Below the pieces are notes generated by a model that ran no database searches, had not been told where the DNA came from, and saw only the letters and a program-made list of their open reading frames with translations. DNA of 64,000 bases from Sulfurovum sp. 16-42-52 (GTDB lineage Bacteria > Campylobacterota > Campylobacteria > Campylobacterales > Sulfurovaceae): the NCBI GenBank assembly GCA_002281755.1, contig NCHB01000006.1, positions 18,423-82,422 on the forward strand. Reading direction: 5' to 3'. The position numbers and the translations under genes were made by a program. Of this stretch, positions 1 to 7,396 are shown in pieces. Position 1 is the stretch's first letter, and each line of letters begins with the position of its first letter.

Positions 1-1
1 G

Positions 2-523
2 AAGATATGGCTGGGAGAAGAAGCCGTTTACGATGATCGTTGGCTGGGGAATGATACCCGCCGTATTCGTCGCGAAAAAATAGGCTTTATTTTTCAATCA
101 CACTATCTTATCCCGTTTATCAATGTGATAGAAAATGTGACACTTTTGCCACAAACCAACGGTTTAAGCAAAGAAAAGGCAGAAGCCAAGGCTATGGAGT
201 TGCTTCACTATTTAGAGATTGCAGAAAAAGCAAAATCGATGCCTTCGCAGCTTTCAGGAGGACAAAACCAACGGGTTGCGATTGCTAGAGCACTTGCCAA
301 TGAACCAGAAATTATTCTCGCTGACGAACCAACAGCGGCACTTGATGTGGAGCGCTCAGTCAATGTTGTCAAAATGCTGAAAAAAATAGCGCAGGAACAA
401 AATGTTGCCATTATCATGGTAACCCATGATGAGAGGATGCTTGCATACTGCGACAAAATTCTGAAGATTGAGGATAAAAAAATCGTTATTTCAACACTGC
501 ATACCAATGAGCATATAGTTTAA
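2..523 (+). CDS. ABC transporter ATP-binding protein, 5' end cut by window edge
   Basis: This is the nucleotide-binding subunit of an ABC transporter. The frame is open from base 2, so the start and the Walker A region lie outside the window. Visible in order are a Q-loop (GFIFQSHYLIPF), the ABC signature LSGGQNQRVAIARAL, Walker B EIILADEPTAALD and the switch histidine in MVTHD. The pattern resembles LolD/MacB/DevA-type ATPases that work with FtsX-like permeases in lipoprotein or small-molecule export, but the partner permease is not in the window, so the substrate is unknown. An internal ATG at 125 falls after the Q-loop and is not the real start. The gene is convergent with trpC, with 59 bases between them. 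Confidence 0.85.
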   Translation, partial: KIWLGEEAVYDDRWLGNDTRRIRREKIGFIFQSHYLIPFINVIENVTLLPQTNGLSKEKAEAKAMELLHYLEIAEKAKSMPSQLSGGQNQRVAIARALANEPEIILADEPTAALDVERSVNVVKMLKKIAQEQNVAIIMVTHDERMLAYCDKILKIEDKKIVISTLHTNEHIV

Positions 524-582
524 AGTTCTTTTAGCAGCGTATTGATTGTGTTTTGCAAAAAATCATGATGTACCACGATGAA

Positions 583-1377
583 TTAAACACCGTATTTCAA
601 GGCTCTAACCGCCTCAGTAACATCTGCTTGGCGCATAAAATGCTCGCCTACCAAAAAGGCATCTGCACCTATCTTGGAGAGTTCCACCACTGTTTCATAC
701 GTCGTGATACCGGACTCAGCTACGATAATCTTGCCGTTGGGGATGAGCGGTATGAGTTTGGCGCTCAGGCTCATATCCATCTCAAATGTCTCAAGATTAC
801 GGTGGTTGATACCGATGATGTCCGCACCTGCAAAGGTCGCTTTGATGAGATCGGATTTATCGTGCACTTCTACGAGTACATCGAGCCCCAAATGTAGCGC
901 ATAGTCATACAACTCTTTGAGCTCTTTACGCCCAAGTGCCGCTGCGATAAGGAGTACATAGTCTGCACCAAAAGCCAAGGCTTCTACGAGCTGGTATTTG
1001 TCGACGATAAAATCTTTTCTAAGTAAAGGTAAATTGACATAACGGCGCACCATACCCAAATACTCTTTGTCACCTTGAAAAAAATGGGGTTCAGTCAGAA
1101 TGGAGAGCGAATCTGCTCCGCCTTTTTCATACTGTTGGGCAATGAGCATCGGGTCAAAATCTTCACGTATTACCCCTTTACTGGGACTGGCTTTTTTAAC
1201 TTCAGCGATGATACGATAGGGATTTTCCGGGGTGGATCTGAGGGCACTTTTGACATCTTTTGGCATAAAAGGATTGAATGCAAGAGAGCGGCCCAGCCAT
1301 TCAAGCGGATAATCCACTTTTCTTTTTTCCAAATCTGCTCTTGTTTTTTTAAGGATTTCATCCAGTATCTGTGCCAT
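583..1377 (-). CDS. trpC: Indole-3-glycerol phosphate synthase TrpC
   Basis: This enzyme closes the indole ring of tryptophan by converting carboxyphenylamino-deoxyribulose phosphate to indole-3-glycerol phosphate in the cytosol. The 264-residue length is normal for a monofunctional TrpC. The TIM-barrel family motifs are all present: the catalytic lysine region [29 protein letters not shown] and the phosphate-binding AESGI near the C terminus. It is not fused to TrpF. It lies downstream of a TPR protein gene on the same strand with about 37 bases between them, and no other trp gene is in the window, so the pathway genes are dispersed. Confidence 0.96.
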   Translation of the reverse strand: MAQILDEILKKTRADLEKRKVDYPLEWLGRSLAFNPFMPKDVKSALRSTPENPYRIIAEVKKASPSKGVIREDFDPMLIAQQYEKGGADSLSILTEPHFFQGDKEYLGMVRRYVNLPLLRKDFIVDKYQLVEALAFGADYVLLIAAALGRKELKELYDYALHLGLDVLVEVHDKSDLIKATFAGADIIGINHRNLETFEMDMSLSAKLIPLIPNGKIIVAESGITTYETVVELSKIGADAFLVGEHFMRQADVTEAVRALKYGV

Positions 1378-1414
1378 GCTTCTGCCTTACATAAAAGTTT
1401 TGGCGTATTATATC

Positions 1415-2668
1415 TTACTTACACTTTTTGATGGCATCCCAGTGCTCTACAATCTCTTGCTCTTGGAGTCCTTCTTCATCCACCACACGCTTCATCAGCT
1501 CGTAAGCTTTGGTACATTCATGTTTTTTATAGTATCCCCATGCTAAAGAGTCCAGATAGTAGGTATTGTCAGGCTGTTGCACCAGTGCATCTTGTATGAT
1601 TTTCATCCCTTTTGCAACATCGACCTCTTTATCGATGAGTGTGTAACCATAATAGTTCAGATAGATACTGTCATCCACACCCAAAGCAATAGCTTCTTCA
1701 AGCGTAGCAATGACTTGGGCTATCATCTTTTTATCGTTTTTGTCTGGTGCATTTTCAAAAAGAAGTACACCTTTTTCAGCGATCCATTTGGCGTCTTTAT
1801 TCTCTTCGTAGAGTTTATCGGCAAGTATGAGGGCTTTAGAAAAATCTTTTTTTGTTTTATAGAGTTCATACAAAATATCGTCTCGTTTGGCATCTTTTTC
1901 CAAAAATGCTATCGCACCGTCAATATCTCTTTTATACACATACGCATCGATGATTTTGCTCAGATACTCTTCACTGTCATCTTGCGCATACATGGCTTTA
2001 TACGTCTCCAAGATACCATCGATATCTTTCTCTTTTTGATAGAGCAGCAACAAGCGAATATACAACTCTTCACTCACGATATTCATACGTCGATGTGTTT
2101 CAAGGAGTTGTATCGCTTCTTTGCGCTGATTGGTAAACTCATCCATGATTTCAGTGATGCGAAGCAGTATCTCTTCCTGCGGCAGGGTTGCATAGATTTT
2201 ATTGAGCAACTGTAATGCCCGTTCAAATTCACCTGCATACAAAAATGAATTGGAAGCCAAATCCAAATCGATAGGCAAAGTCGATTGCTCCAACAGAAAT
2301 TCTGCTTCTTTTTTTGCATTGTCAATCTGCTTGGCTGTCAGATAAAGCGGTATGAGCAATCGTCTTACTTCAATGCTCTGCGGGTGTGCTTTATCCCATG
2401 TTTTAAGACGCGCGATACTCTCAAGGATATGGCGTTTACCCATCAATGCAGCCGTTGCCTCTCTAAAGAGATAGACCTCTGCACCCGTGTCATCAAAAAG
2501 TTTTTTATAGACTTGATAACTGTTTTCATAGGCTCTGTATTCATCATACAATAGTGCTCTGATGATAAGCTCATCTTCGCTGATTTTCATGATCTCTTTG
2601 GCAGAACTTGTAACAGTATGCAGCCCAAAAACCACACAGAGTGTTAAGGCTATACGATTCCAGGACAT
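1415..2668 (-). CDS. Exported TPR-repeat protein, function unknown
   Basis: The 417-residue protein begins with a hydrophobic signal-like segment (residues 5-22) followed by helical repeats through the whole length, which look like tetratricopeptide repeats; a clear one near the C terminus reads DNTYYLDSLAWGYYKKHECT. TPR proteins act as protein-binding scaffolds, here probably in the periplasm or at the membrane. There is no catalytic motif. The start overlaps the end of the YkgJ-family gene by 19 bases, suggesting translational coupling in one operon (methyltransferase, YkgJ, TPR, trpC). The partner and function cannot be named from sequence. Confidence 0.75.
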   Translation of the reverse strand: MSWNRIALTLCVVFGLHTVTSSAKEIMKISEDELIIRALLYDEYRAYENSYQVYKKLFDDTGAEVYLFREATAALMGKRHILESIARLKTWDKAHPQSIEVRRLLIPLYLTAKQIDNAKKEAEFLLEQSTLPIDLDLASNSFLYAGEFERALQLLNKIYATLPQEEILLRITEIMDEFTNQRKEAIQLLETHRRMNIVSEELYIRLLLLYQKEKDIDGILETYKAMYAQDDSEEYLSKIIDAYVYKRDIDGAIAFLEKDAKRDDILYELYKTKKDFSKALILADKLYEENKDAKWIAEKGVLLFENAPDKNDKKMIAQVIATLEEAIALGVDDSIYLNYYGYTLIDKEVDVAKGMKIIQDALVQQPDNTYYLDSLAWGYYKKHECTKAYELMKRVVDEEGLQEQEIVEHWDAIKKCK

Positions 2669-3024
2669 TCTTTGCGTACCTCTTCTTCATTGTTTTTAAA
2701 TTGTTCCCAAAACGGGAATGTACGACACTGCAAAGGTCGCACAGGATAAATAGAACAGCGTTTTTTACTTTCATCAAAAAAAATACAGGCAAAATTATCA
2801 GGTGCGAGTTGTTTTTCGATGAGCGAATAACGGTGTTTGACCTTACGCAAATAACGTGTGGCAAACTCTTCTATGCTTAAGGTTAAAAAAGAAGCCATTG
2901 CATCTATCTCTTCATACTTCGCCCAAATATACCCCGTCTCACCCGTGCAACAGTGCCCGCCACAGGCTTCACAGGCACTGGGTGTAAACATATAGGTGTA
3001 TCCTTCTTCAGATAACAGTTCCAC
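2650..3024 (-). CDS. YkgJ-family cysteine cluster protein
   Basis: This is a small 124-residue cytosolic protein of the YkgJ/UPF0153 zinc- or iron-chelating family. It has an N-terminal cluster CEACGGHCC and a second cluster around CSIYPVRPLQCRTFPFW, the usual family pattern of about eight conserved cysteines for one metal site. The biochemical role of the family is not established. The stop overlaps the next gene's start, and its own start abuts the end of the upstream methyltransferase gene with a one-base overlap, so the three are cotranslated. Confidence 0.85.
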   Translation of the reverse strand: MELLSEEGYTYMFTPSACEACGGHCCTGETGYIWAKYEEIDAMASFLTLSIEEFATRYLRKVKHRYSLIEKQLAPDNFACIFFDESKKRCSIYPVRPLQCRTFPFWEQFKNNEEEVRKECPGIV

Positions 3025-3719
3025 TAAAAATCACCTTTTATGCTATGGGTATTTGCTTTGAGGAATGCTTGTGTAGCCCCAGGCGTATAAAGCCCTGCTT
3101 CATCAAACACCACAAAAGGAGGCAGTATCTGCACCATAGACTTCGAGCCCATCCGCGCTGCAACCATTACCAGCTTGGACTCTCTGTCTATCTTGGCATG
3201 TACAAACTGCATCACTTCAACGTTTATACCATACATTGTTAAATAATACAATACCCTATCCACCTGCTTTGCATCGTAGCAAAAAATGAAATACCCTCTG
3301 GGCTTTAAGCATTTTTTGACCTTGCTTACAAAAGCTTCTATGGGCAGGTGATGCGCATATCTGGCGATATTGAGATGGGTGTTTTCACTCTGCACCACAC
3401 TCGCGTCATAAAAAGGCGGATTGGAAATGATAAAATCATACTTTTGGGGACTTTCAAAGTCTGTAAAATCTTCAAGATAACCTTCAACCCTCAAGCCATT
3501 GAGCAAAAAATTGTGCTCTGCATACCTTAACATCACTTCTTGTTTATCTATGATGCTGGTTGTCGTGTCAAAATCTCTTGTCAGCAGAAGTGACAATATG
3601 CCCACCCCACACCCCACATCAAGCAAATTTCCTTTAGGCTTAAATCTGGCAATAAACTGATACAAAAAGAGTGAGTCACTGTTGTAGCAGTAGCCTGAGG
3701 TCGGTTGATAAAGAAACAT
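3024..3719 (-). CDS. TrmN6/YfiC-like SAM-dependent N6-adenine methyltransferase
   Basis: This is a 231-residue class I SAM methyltransferase. The SAM-binding loop is LLDVGCGVGILSLLL (about residues 36-50), and the catalytic motif IISNPPF is the N/D-PP-F/Y motif of enzymes that methylate exocyclic amino groups. Size and organisation match tRNA1(Val) A37 N6-methyltransferase (TrmN6), the most likely activity; rRNA or protein-glutamine methylation are alternatives. It is the first gene of the minus-strand operon and is divergent from bpt, with which it shares a 53-base promoter region. Confidence 0.75.
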   Translation of the reverse strand: MFLYQPTSGYCYNSDSLFLYQFIARFKPKGNLLDVGCGVGILSLLLTRDFDTTTSIIDKQEVMLRYAEHNFLLNGLRVEGYLEDFTDFESPQKYDFIISNPPFYDASVVQSENTHLNIARYAHHLPIEAFVSKVKKCLKPRGYFIFCYDAKQVDRVLYYLTMYGINVEVMQFVHAKIDRESKLVMVAARMGSKSMVQILPPFVVFDEAGLYTPGATQAFLKANTHSIKGDF

Positions 3720-3759
3720 ACTGCCCTGTCATTTTTGAATAATTTTACTATACTTTGAG

Positions 3760-3765
3760 TATAAT
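3760..3765 (+). promoter_or_regulatory. -10 box of bpt; implies a leaderless mRNA
   Basis: A perfect TATAAT lies at this position. Transcription would be expected to start about 6-7 bases downstream, near base 3772, while the ATG of bpt is at 3773. No Shine-Dalgarno sequence lies in front of that ATG. The same short region carries TATACT and TATAGT on the minus strand, which could serve the divergent methyltransferase operon. Confidence 0.6.
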
Positions 3766-3772
3766 CGCGTTT

Positions 3773-4567
3773 ATGAACGAAGAACTAGACCTACTCAATC
3801 CTTGCTCTACTGATTTTTCCATGCTTGATTATGACTGCGCTTACTTGCCCGGTAACAAAGTACGCATGAACTATAAGTATGTCTCACATGCAAGCAAAGC
3901 GTTTGCCACAGCGGTGATAGACAGAGGCTGGAGACGCTTTGGCAAGTACTTCTTTCATCCTATCTGCAATGGCTGCAACGAGTGTAAAAGCATCCGCATT
4001 GATGCCACAAACTACCGCTATACCAAATCACAGAAAAAAGCCATCAAACGCAACGCTGACACTACCATCATCGTGCAAAAACCAAGCCTCACGCAGGCAC
4101 ACATCAACCTCTATAACAAATACCACCACCACAAACACCACAAAGACGGCTGGCAACACAAAAACATCTCACAGCGCGAATACCATGAAAACTTTGTCGA
4201 TGGGGCGCATGATTTTGGTAAAGAGATACTCTACATCAAAGATGAAAAACTCATTGGGGTAGACCTCATCGATGTGTTGGATGACGGCATTAGCTCCATC
4301 TACTTCTACTACGACCCTGACTATGCCAACCTCTCACTGGGTACCTACTCCTTACTCTACCAGATAAAACTTGCCAACATCTTAGAGCTGCCGTGGATTT
4401 ACTTGGGCTACTGGGTCGAGGGATGTAAAGCTTTTGCATACAAACCAAAGTTTCAACCCCAAGAGATACTGGGTGACTTTCCTGCTATCACACAAGAGCC
4501 AGAGTGGCAAGTATGGGATGCTCCTAACGCAGCGCAAGAAGCTCTGGACTCTTGCGACACCATTTAA
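3773..4567 (+). CDS. bpt: Aspartate/glutamate leucyltransferase (Bpt)
   Basis: This is a protein-tRNA transferase of the arginyltransferase (ATE1) family; the bacterial form Bpt adds leucine from Leu-tRNA to N-terminal Asp or Glu and so feeds proteins to ClpS/ClpAP under the N-end rule. The protein is 264 residues from ATG 3773. The N domain contains the cysteine cluster CNGCNECKSIRID and the C domain has GTYSLLYQIKLA and IYLGYWVEGCKAFAYK, typical of the family's GNAT-like fold. A TTG at 3755 in frame would overlap the -10 box and is rejected. The 3' end overlaps the convergent FAD oxidoreductase gene by 44 bases. Confidence 0.9.
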   Translation: MNEELDLLNPCSTDFSMLDYDCAYLPGNKVRMNYKYVSHASKAFATAVIDRGWRRFGKYFFHPICNGCNECKSIRIDATNYRYTKSQKKAIKRNADTTIIVQKPSLTQAHINLYNKYHHHKHHKDGWQHKNISQREYHENFVDGAHDFGKEILYIKDEKLIGVDLIDVLDDGISSIYFYYDPDYANLSLGTYSLLYQIKLANILELPWIYLGYWVEGCKAFAYKPKFQPQEILGDFPAITQEPEWQVWDAPNAAQEALDSCDTI

Positions 4568-5651
4568 AAAAAAGCCTATCTGCACACACTCTAGTATCTA
4601 CTTTTTTGCCCTCCACAATGTGCTCGGCTAACCATTTTGCCATCAATGGCGCAAAAACAAAACCTCTGCCCCCTAAACCATTACAGACATACAAATTTTC
4701 CCTGTAATACAGTGGCGCAGTTGCCCCTCTCACAATTGCAGGTGCGCTCTCCAGCATCCTAGAGACATCTATCACCTTGCCTACTAAAGGAAAATAGTCC
4801 TTAGAACCTGCCCTCATACCACAAAAAACTTCCTTGAGTTCCAAGTCAGCAACATCTATGAGCATAGAAGCTTTTTCTTTGAGACCCAAAGCCTGTTTTT
4901 CTTGACAGGGCACGCTCTCTTTTACTTCTTTTTCATGAGTAGCACCCAGCTTGATGATGCCCCCCACATTGGCACCCACAGACATACTTTGATGCATACT
5001 CACTCCCAGCGCCAAGTCTGAGACAAAATCTCCCCTTGTACCCCATGTACCCTTGATGCCCATATAACGCAACTCTGCCAAGTTGCTCTCAAACCCTGTT
5101 GCCAGCACCACATTTTTAGCTCTATAGTCACCCACACGCCAATATCCGTCTTCTTCCTGTTTTAACCCAGCGACTTCAACCTGTATCACTTCTATGCCTT
5201 CAAGTAAAAATGCACACACCGCCTTCGCATCACAATCTCCTGCTTCAGGAAAATAAAACCCATCAAACGCTGTATGTATACCCAACGATTGAAGCATCTC
5301 TTTCGTGTACTTTTCATAGGCATTCTCGTTGTACTTTTCATACTGGTCAAACTGCTGTACATCCGTCTCGTCTTTAGGCAAACGCAGCACACCTGTTTGG
5401 TGAAAATACTGCGGACACACCGACAGATAAAAATCTTGCGCATAAACAAAGGCCTCATTAGTCAAACTCTGAAGCATACCACCTTTACCTATCTTAGGTG
5501 AAACAAAAGCCCCCGCCGCCCCCGAACCACCCGAAGCGATACCGTTTTTATCTAATACCAATACTTTTTTATTTTTTTGTGTGAGCGCATACGCCACCGA
5601 TGCCCCAGCGATACCTGCTCCTATGATGAGGGTGTCGTAGGTTTTAGGCAT
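4524..5651 (-). CDS. FAD-dependent oxidoreductase, MnmC C-domain-like
   Basis: This is a 375-residue DAO-family flavoprotein. The FAD-binding Rossmann motif IIGAGIAGASVAYAL is at the N terminus, followed by GGSGAAGAFVSPKIG; the C-terminal signature NGLGGRGFVFAPLMAKWLAE closely resembles the end of MnmC, whose oxidase domain removes the carboxymethyl group from cmnm5(s2)U34 in tRNA. The MnmD methyltransferase half of classical MnmC is absent, so this would be a stand-alone oxidase domain. A D-amino-acid or glycine oxidase remains possible. Its start overlaps the end of the small hydrolase remnant by 8 bases, and its end overlaps bpt. Confidence 0.7.
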   Translation of the reverse strand: MPKTYDTLIIGAGIAGASVAYALTQKNKKVLVLDKNGIASGGSGAAGAFVSPKIGKGGMLQSLTNEAFVYAQDFYLSVCPQYFHQTGVLRLPKDETDVQQFDQYEKYNENAYEKYTKEMLQSLGIHTAFDGFYFPEAGDCDAKAVCAFLLEGIEVIQVEVAGLKQEEDGYWRVGDYRAKNVVLATGFESNLAELRYMGIKGTWGTRGDFVSDLALGVSMHQSMSVGANVGGIIKLGATHEKEVKESVPCQEKQALGLKEKASMLIDVADLELKEVFCGMRAGSKDYFPLVGKVIDVSRMLESAPAIVRGATAPLYYRENLYVCNGLGGRGFVFAPLMAKWLAEHIVEGKKVDTRVCADRLFFKWCRKSPELLALR

Positions 5652-5877
5652 TCAAATTTCCCTGCGAGTGAGCCACCACTAACACTCTATGACCGTCCAT
5701 AATGCTTTTTTTGTATTTTGTTTCTTGCTTATTCTGTTTTACTTTATTTTTTCGTTTTTCTTCATTAGTTAATATTCCATTTCCGAAATAAACATCGGTT
5801 TTGCATTCATCAATGGCGGAGTAAGCCATAGTCGAGAACAGTAAAATAAGTAAAATAAGTAAAATAATCTTTTTCAT
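5644..5877 (-). pseudogene. Truncated alpha/beta-hydrolase remnant with signal peptide
   Basis: The 77-residue reading frame starts with a strong signal peptide (positive MKK, leucine/isoleucine core, cut after MAYSA). The mature part begins CKTDVYFGNGILTNEE and ends VLVVAHSQGNLNA. AHSQGN looks like the nucleophile elbow (xHSxG) of a serine hydrolase or lipase, yet the protein stops three residues later, so most of the catalytic domain is missing, and the spacing before the elbow is very short. It is best read as an internally deleted and 3'-truncated remnant that may still be secreted. The stop lies within the start region of the FAD oxidoreductase gene. A functional small secreted protein cannot be excluded. 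Confidence 0.5.
5841..5867 (-). repeat. Three tandem 9-bp repeats in a signal peptide core
   Basis: Three perfect copies of GTAAAATAA (plus strand) run head to tail. On the coding minus strand they encode an LIL/ILL-type repeat in the hydrophobic core of the signal peptide of the 77-residue remnant. Copy-number change would lengthen or shorten the core by three residues without altering the frame. Confidence 0.85.
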
Positions 5878-5880
5878 AGC

Positions 5881-6771
5881 TTACTTCTCATATTTTATTG
5901 TGTCAAAATCACAAGCTACTTTTTGTTCTTTTCCTTCTATCAGCATATAGCTATCTCCACTCAACAAGGTAGAATATTGCACATAAGCATCATATCGTTC
6001 TTTGGTGCTATAATATATTTTACTTCTAAAATACTCACCTACTCCACTATCGTCTTTAATCAGAATAGGTTCACCATAATACTTTGCTTCATATTTATAA
6101 TATGACAAACAGTCAAGGTATGCTGTGGCATATCCATGAATCTCCTTAGCCCTCTCAGGAGTCTCTAAAACTTTCTTGTATCCTCTTGCCGCTTGCATCG
6201 CAATATCAATATAAATCGGATGTTTATCCTTATACTCTTCATAGATCCACCGCTCCACATCATCCCTCACCCCATTATTGTTAACATCTATGCCCAAGAG
6301 CGTACCGTCATTGAGTGCTTTGTCAGGTTCAGGTGGCAAAGTGTGTCCGTTTACTGTCCATGTCACAGTGAGCGTGAGTGTGTTGGAGAGTGTATTGCCT
6401 GCTTTGCCTTGAATAGTAAGCGTGCCATCTTGCTTGGCTGTGAGCGTGCTGTTGTTTACCTCTGCACTCCCGTTGGGTGTGATGGTGTACTCGATGTTTG
6501 TGTTTAGTTCTTTGCTTGTGCCATCGGGAAGTGTGGCTAGGAGCTTAAGCGTTGTGTTGTCATCTTTGTTAAGAGTGGTTTGTTCTGCCGAAAGTGTGAG
6601 AGACTTATAGGTTGAGAGGGTATTTGGGTCTATGGTTGGAGGTATGGGGGTTTGAGTGGGTGTAGTAGTGTTTGTAGCACTGCCATGATTATTTGAATTG
6701 TCATTTTTATCTGAACAGGCGGTAAAGCCTAGGGTGAGTGCTATGAGTAGGAGGATTTTGAGGTGCTTCAT
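5881..6771 (-). CDS. Secreted lipoprotein with Ig-like region and Asx-rich calcium-type motif
   Basis: The start chosen is ATG 6771 (296 residues) because AAGG lies 7 bases before it and the lipoprotein signal MKHLKILLLIALTLGFTAC follows at once; a start at 6807 would add 12 unsupported residues. The lipobox GFTAC predicts lipid attachment at the cysteine. A Thr/Pro/Asn linker follows, then a beta-rich Ig/Big-like segment (about residues 60-140), then DVNNNGVRDDVERWI, a thrombospondin type 3/dockerin-like calcium-binding motif, and an unrecognised helical C region. It sits 3 bases upstream of the truncated hydrolase gene; the two look like a secreted pair. Function is unknown. Confidence 0.7.
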   Translation of the reverse strand: MKHLKILLLIALTLGFTACSDKNDNSNNHGSATNTTTPTQTPIPPTIDPNTLSTYKSLTLSAEQTTLNKDDNTTLKLLATLPDGTSKELNTNIEYTITPNGSAEVNNSTLTAKQDGTLTIQGKAGNTLSNTLTLTVTWTVNGHTLPPEPDKALNDGTLLGIDVNNNGVRDDVERWIYEEYKDKHPIYIDIAMQAARGYKKVLETPERAKEIHGYATAYLDCLSYYKYEAKYYGEPILIKDDSGVGEYFRSKIYYSTKERYDAYVQYSTLLSGDSYMLIEGKEQKVACDFDTIKYEK

Positions 6772-6803
6772 GAGTGAGCCTTGGGGTTTTATGATTTTAT
6801 TTT

Positions 6804-7088
6804 TCATTGTGTAGGTTTATTTTTATTAAATATTCTCAAGATTTCTATTTCTTTTTTGATTGGTCTTATTCTGTAAACGACAGTATATCCCCTATGTACC
6901 ATGTCTCTCATATTTTTATCTTGAAAATATATTGATTCTCTGTGCATGGTTGGATTGTTTAGTAGTAAGTTTAGACTTTCTTTCAAATCATTTTTAAATT
7001 TCATGCTTGCACTGGGTTTATCTTGTGCTATGTATTCAAGAATTTGTTTTAATTCACTCGAAAATGTAGGCTTAAATATGAGCAACAT
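6804..7088 (-). CDS. ParE/RelE-superfamily toxin
   Basis: This 94-residue protein has the ParE/RelE fold pattern: an N-terminal FSSELKQILEYIAQDKPSAS helix pair and a C-terminal strand set RDMVHRGYTVVYRI followed by EIEILRIFN. Family members inhibit gyrase (ParE) or cleave mRNA on the ribosome (RelE); the sequence is closer to the ParE type, so the exact target is uncertain. The start overlaps the antitoxin stop by one base (TAATG), the usual coupled arrangement. The stop lies in a short accessory island between a lipoprotein gene and glyS. Confidence 0.8.
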   Translation of the reverse strand: MLLIFKPTFSSELKQILEYIAQDKPSASMKFKNDLKESLNLLLNNPTMHRESIYFQDKNMRDMVHRGYTVVYRIRPIKKEIEILRIFNKNKPTQ

Positions 7089-7333
7089 TACTTTTGCAAT
7101 GATTCTGTGAAAGTATCTATTTCACCCCAAAAGTCTTCGTTGCTTATCATTTGAACATTGCCAGCATCAATCTCTTTTATATCTTGTTGAAGTTGTTTTT
7201 GTCTTTCGTAAAAATAGGGGTCTTGCTCTAAATTTTTATCTTTTTGGAGTTGAACTTTATCTTTATAGTGTTCAATGATGGTTAAAAAATCTTGTACAAA
7301 ATTATCTTGAACATTTACAGTCAATGTTTGCAT
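7088..7333 (-). CDS. Antitoxin of the ParE-type pair
   Basis: This 81-residue acidic protein lies directly upstream of the toxin gene and is coupled to it by a TAATG overlap. The N terminus (MQTLTVNVQDNFVQDFLTII) resembles a short strand plus helix of dimeric DNA-binding antitoxins; the C-terminal half is charged and ends SNEDFWGEIDTF, a plausible toxin-wrapping tail. The identity rests mainly on position. Such antitoxins normally repress their own promoter, which would lie in the 63 bases before the start. Confidence 0.7.
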   Translation of the reverse strand: MQTLTVNVQDNFVQDFLTIIEHYKDKVQLQKDKNLEQDPYFYERQKQLQQDIKEIDAGNVQMISNEDFWGEIDTFTESLQK

Positions 7334-7396
7334 GATAAAATCCTTACTGTTAAATTTTTATACATTATAACAAAACCTAAGCGAGTTTTGCCAAGC

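Noticed and set aside
3755..3772. Start of bpt at TTG 3755
   Set aside because: The TTG lies upstream of the perfect -10 box, so it would not be in the transcript.
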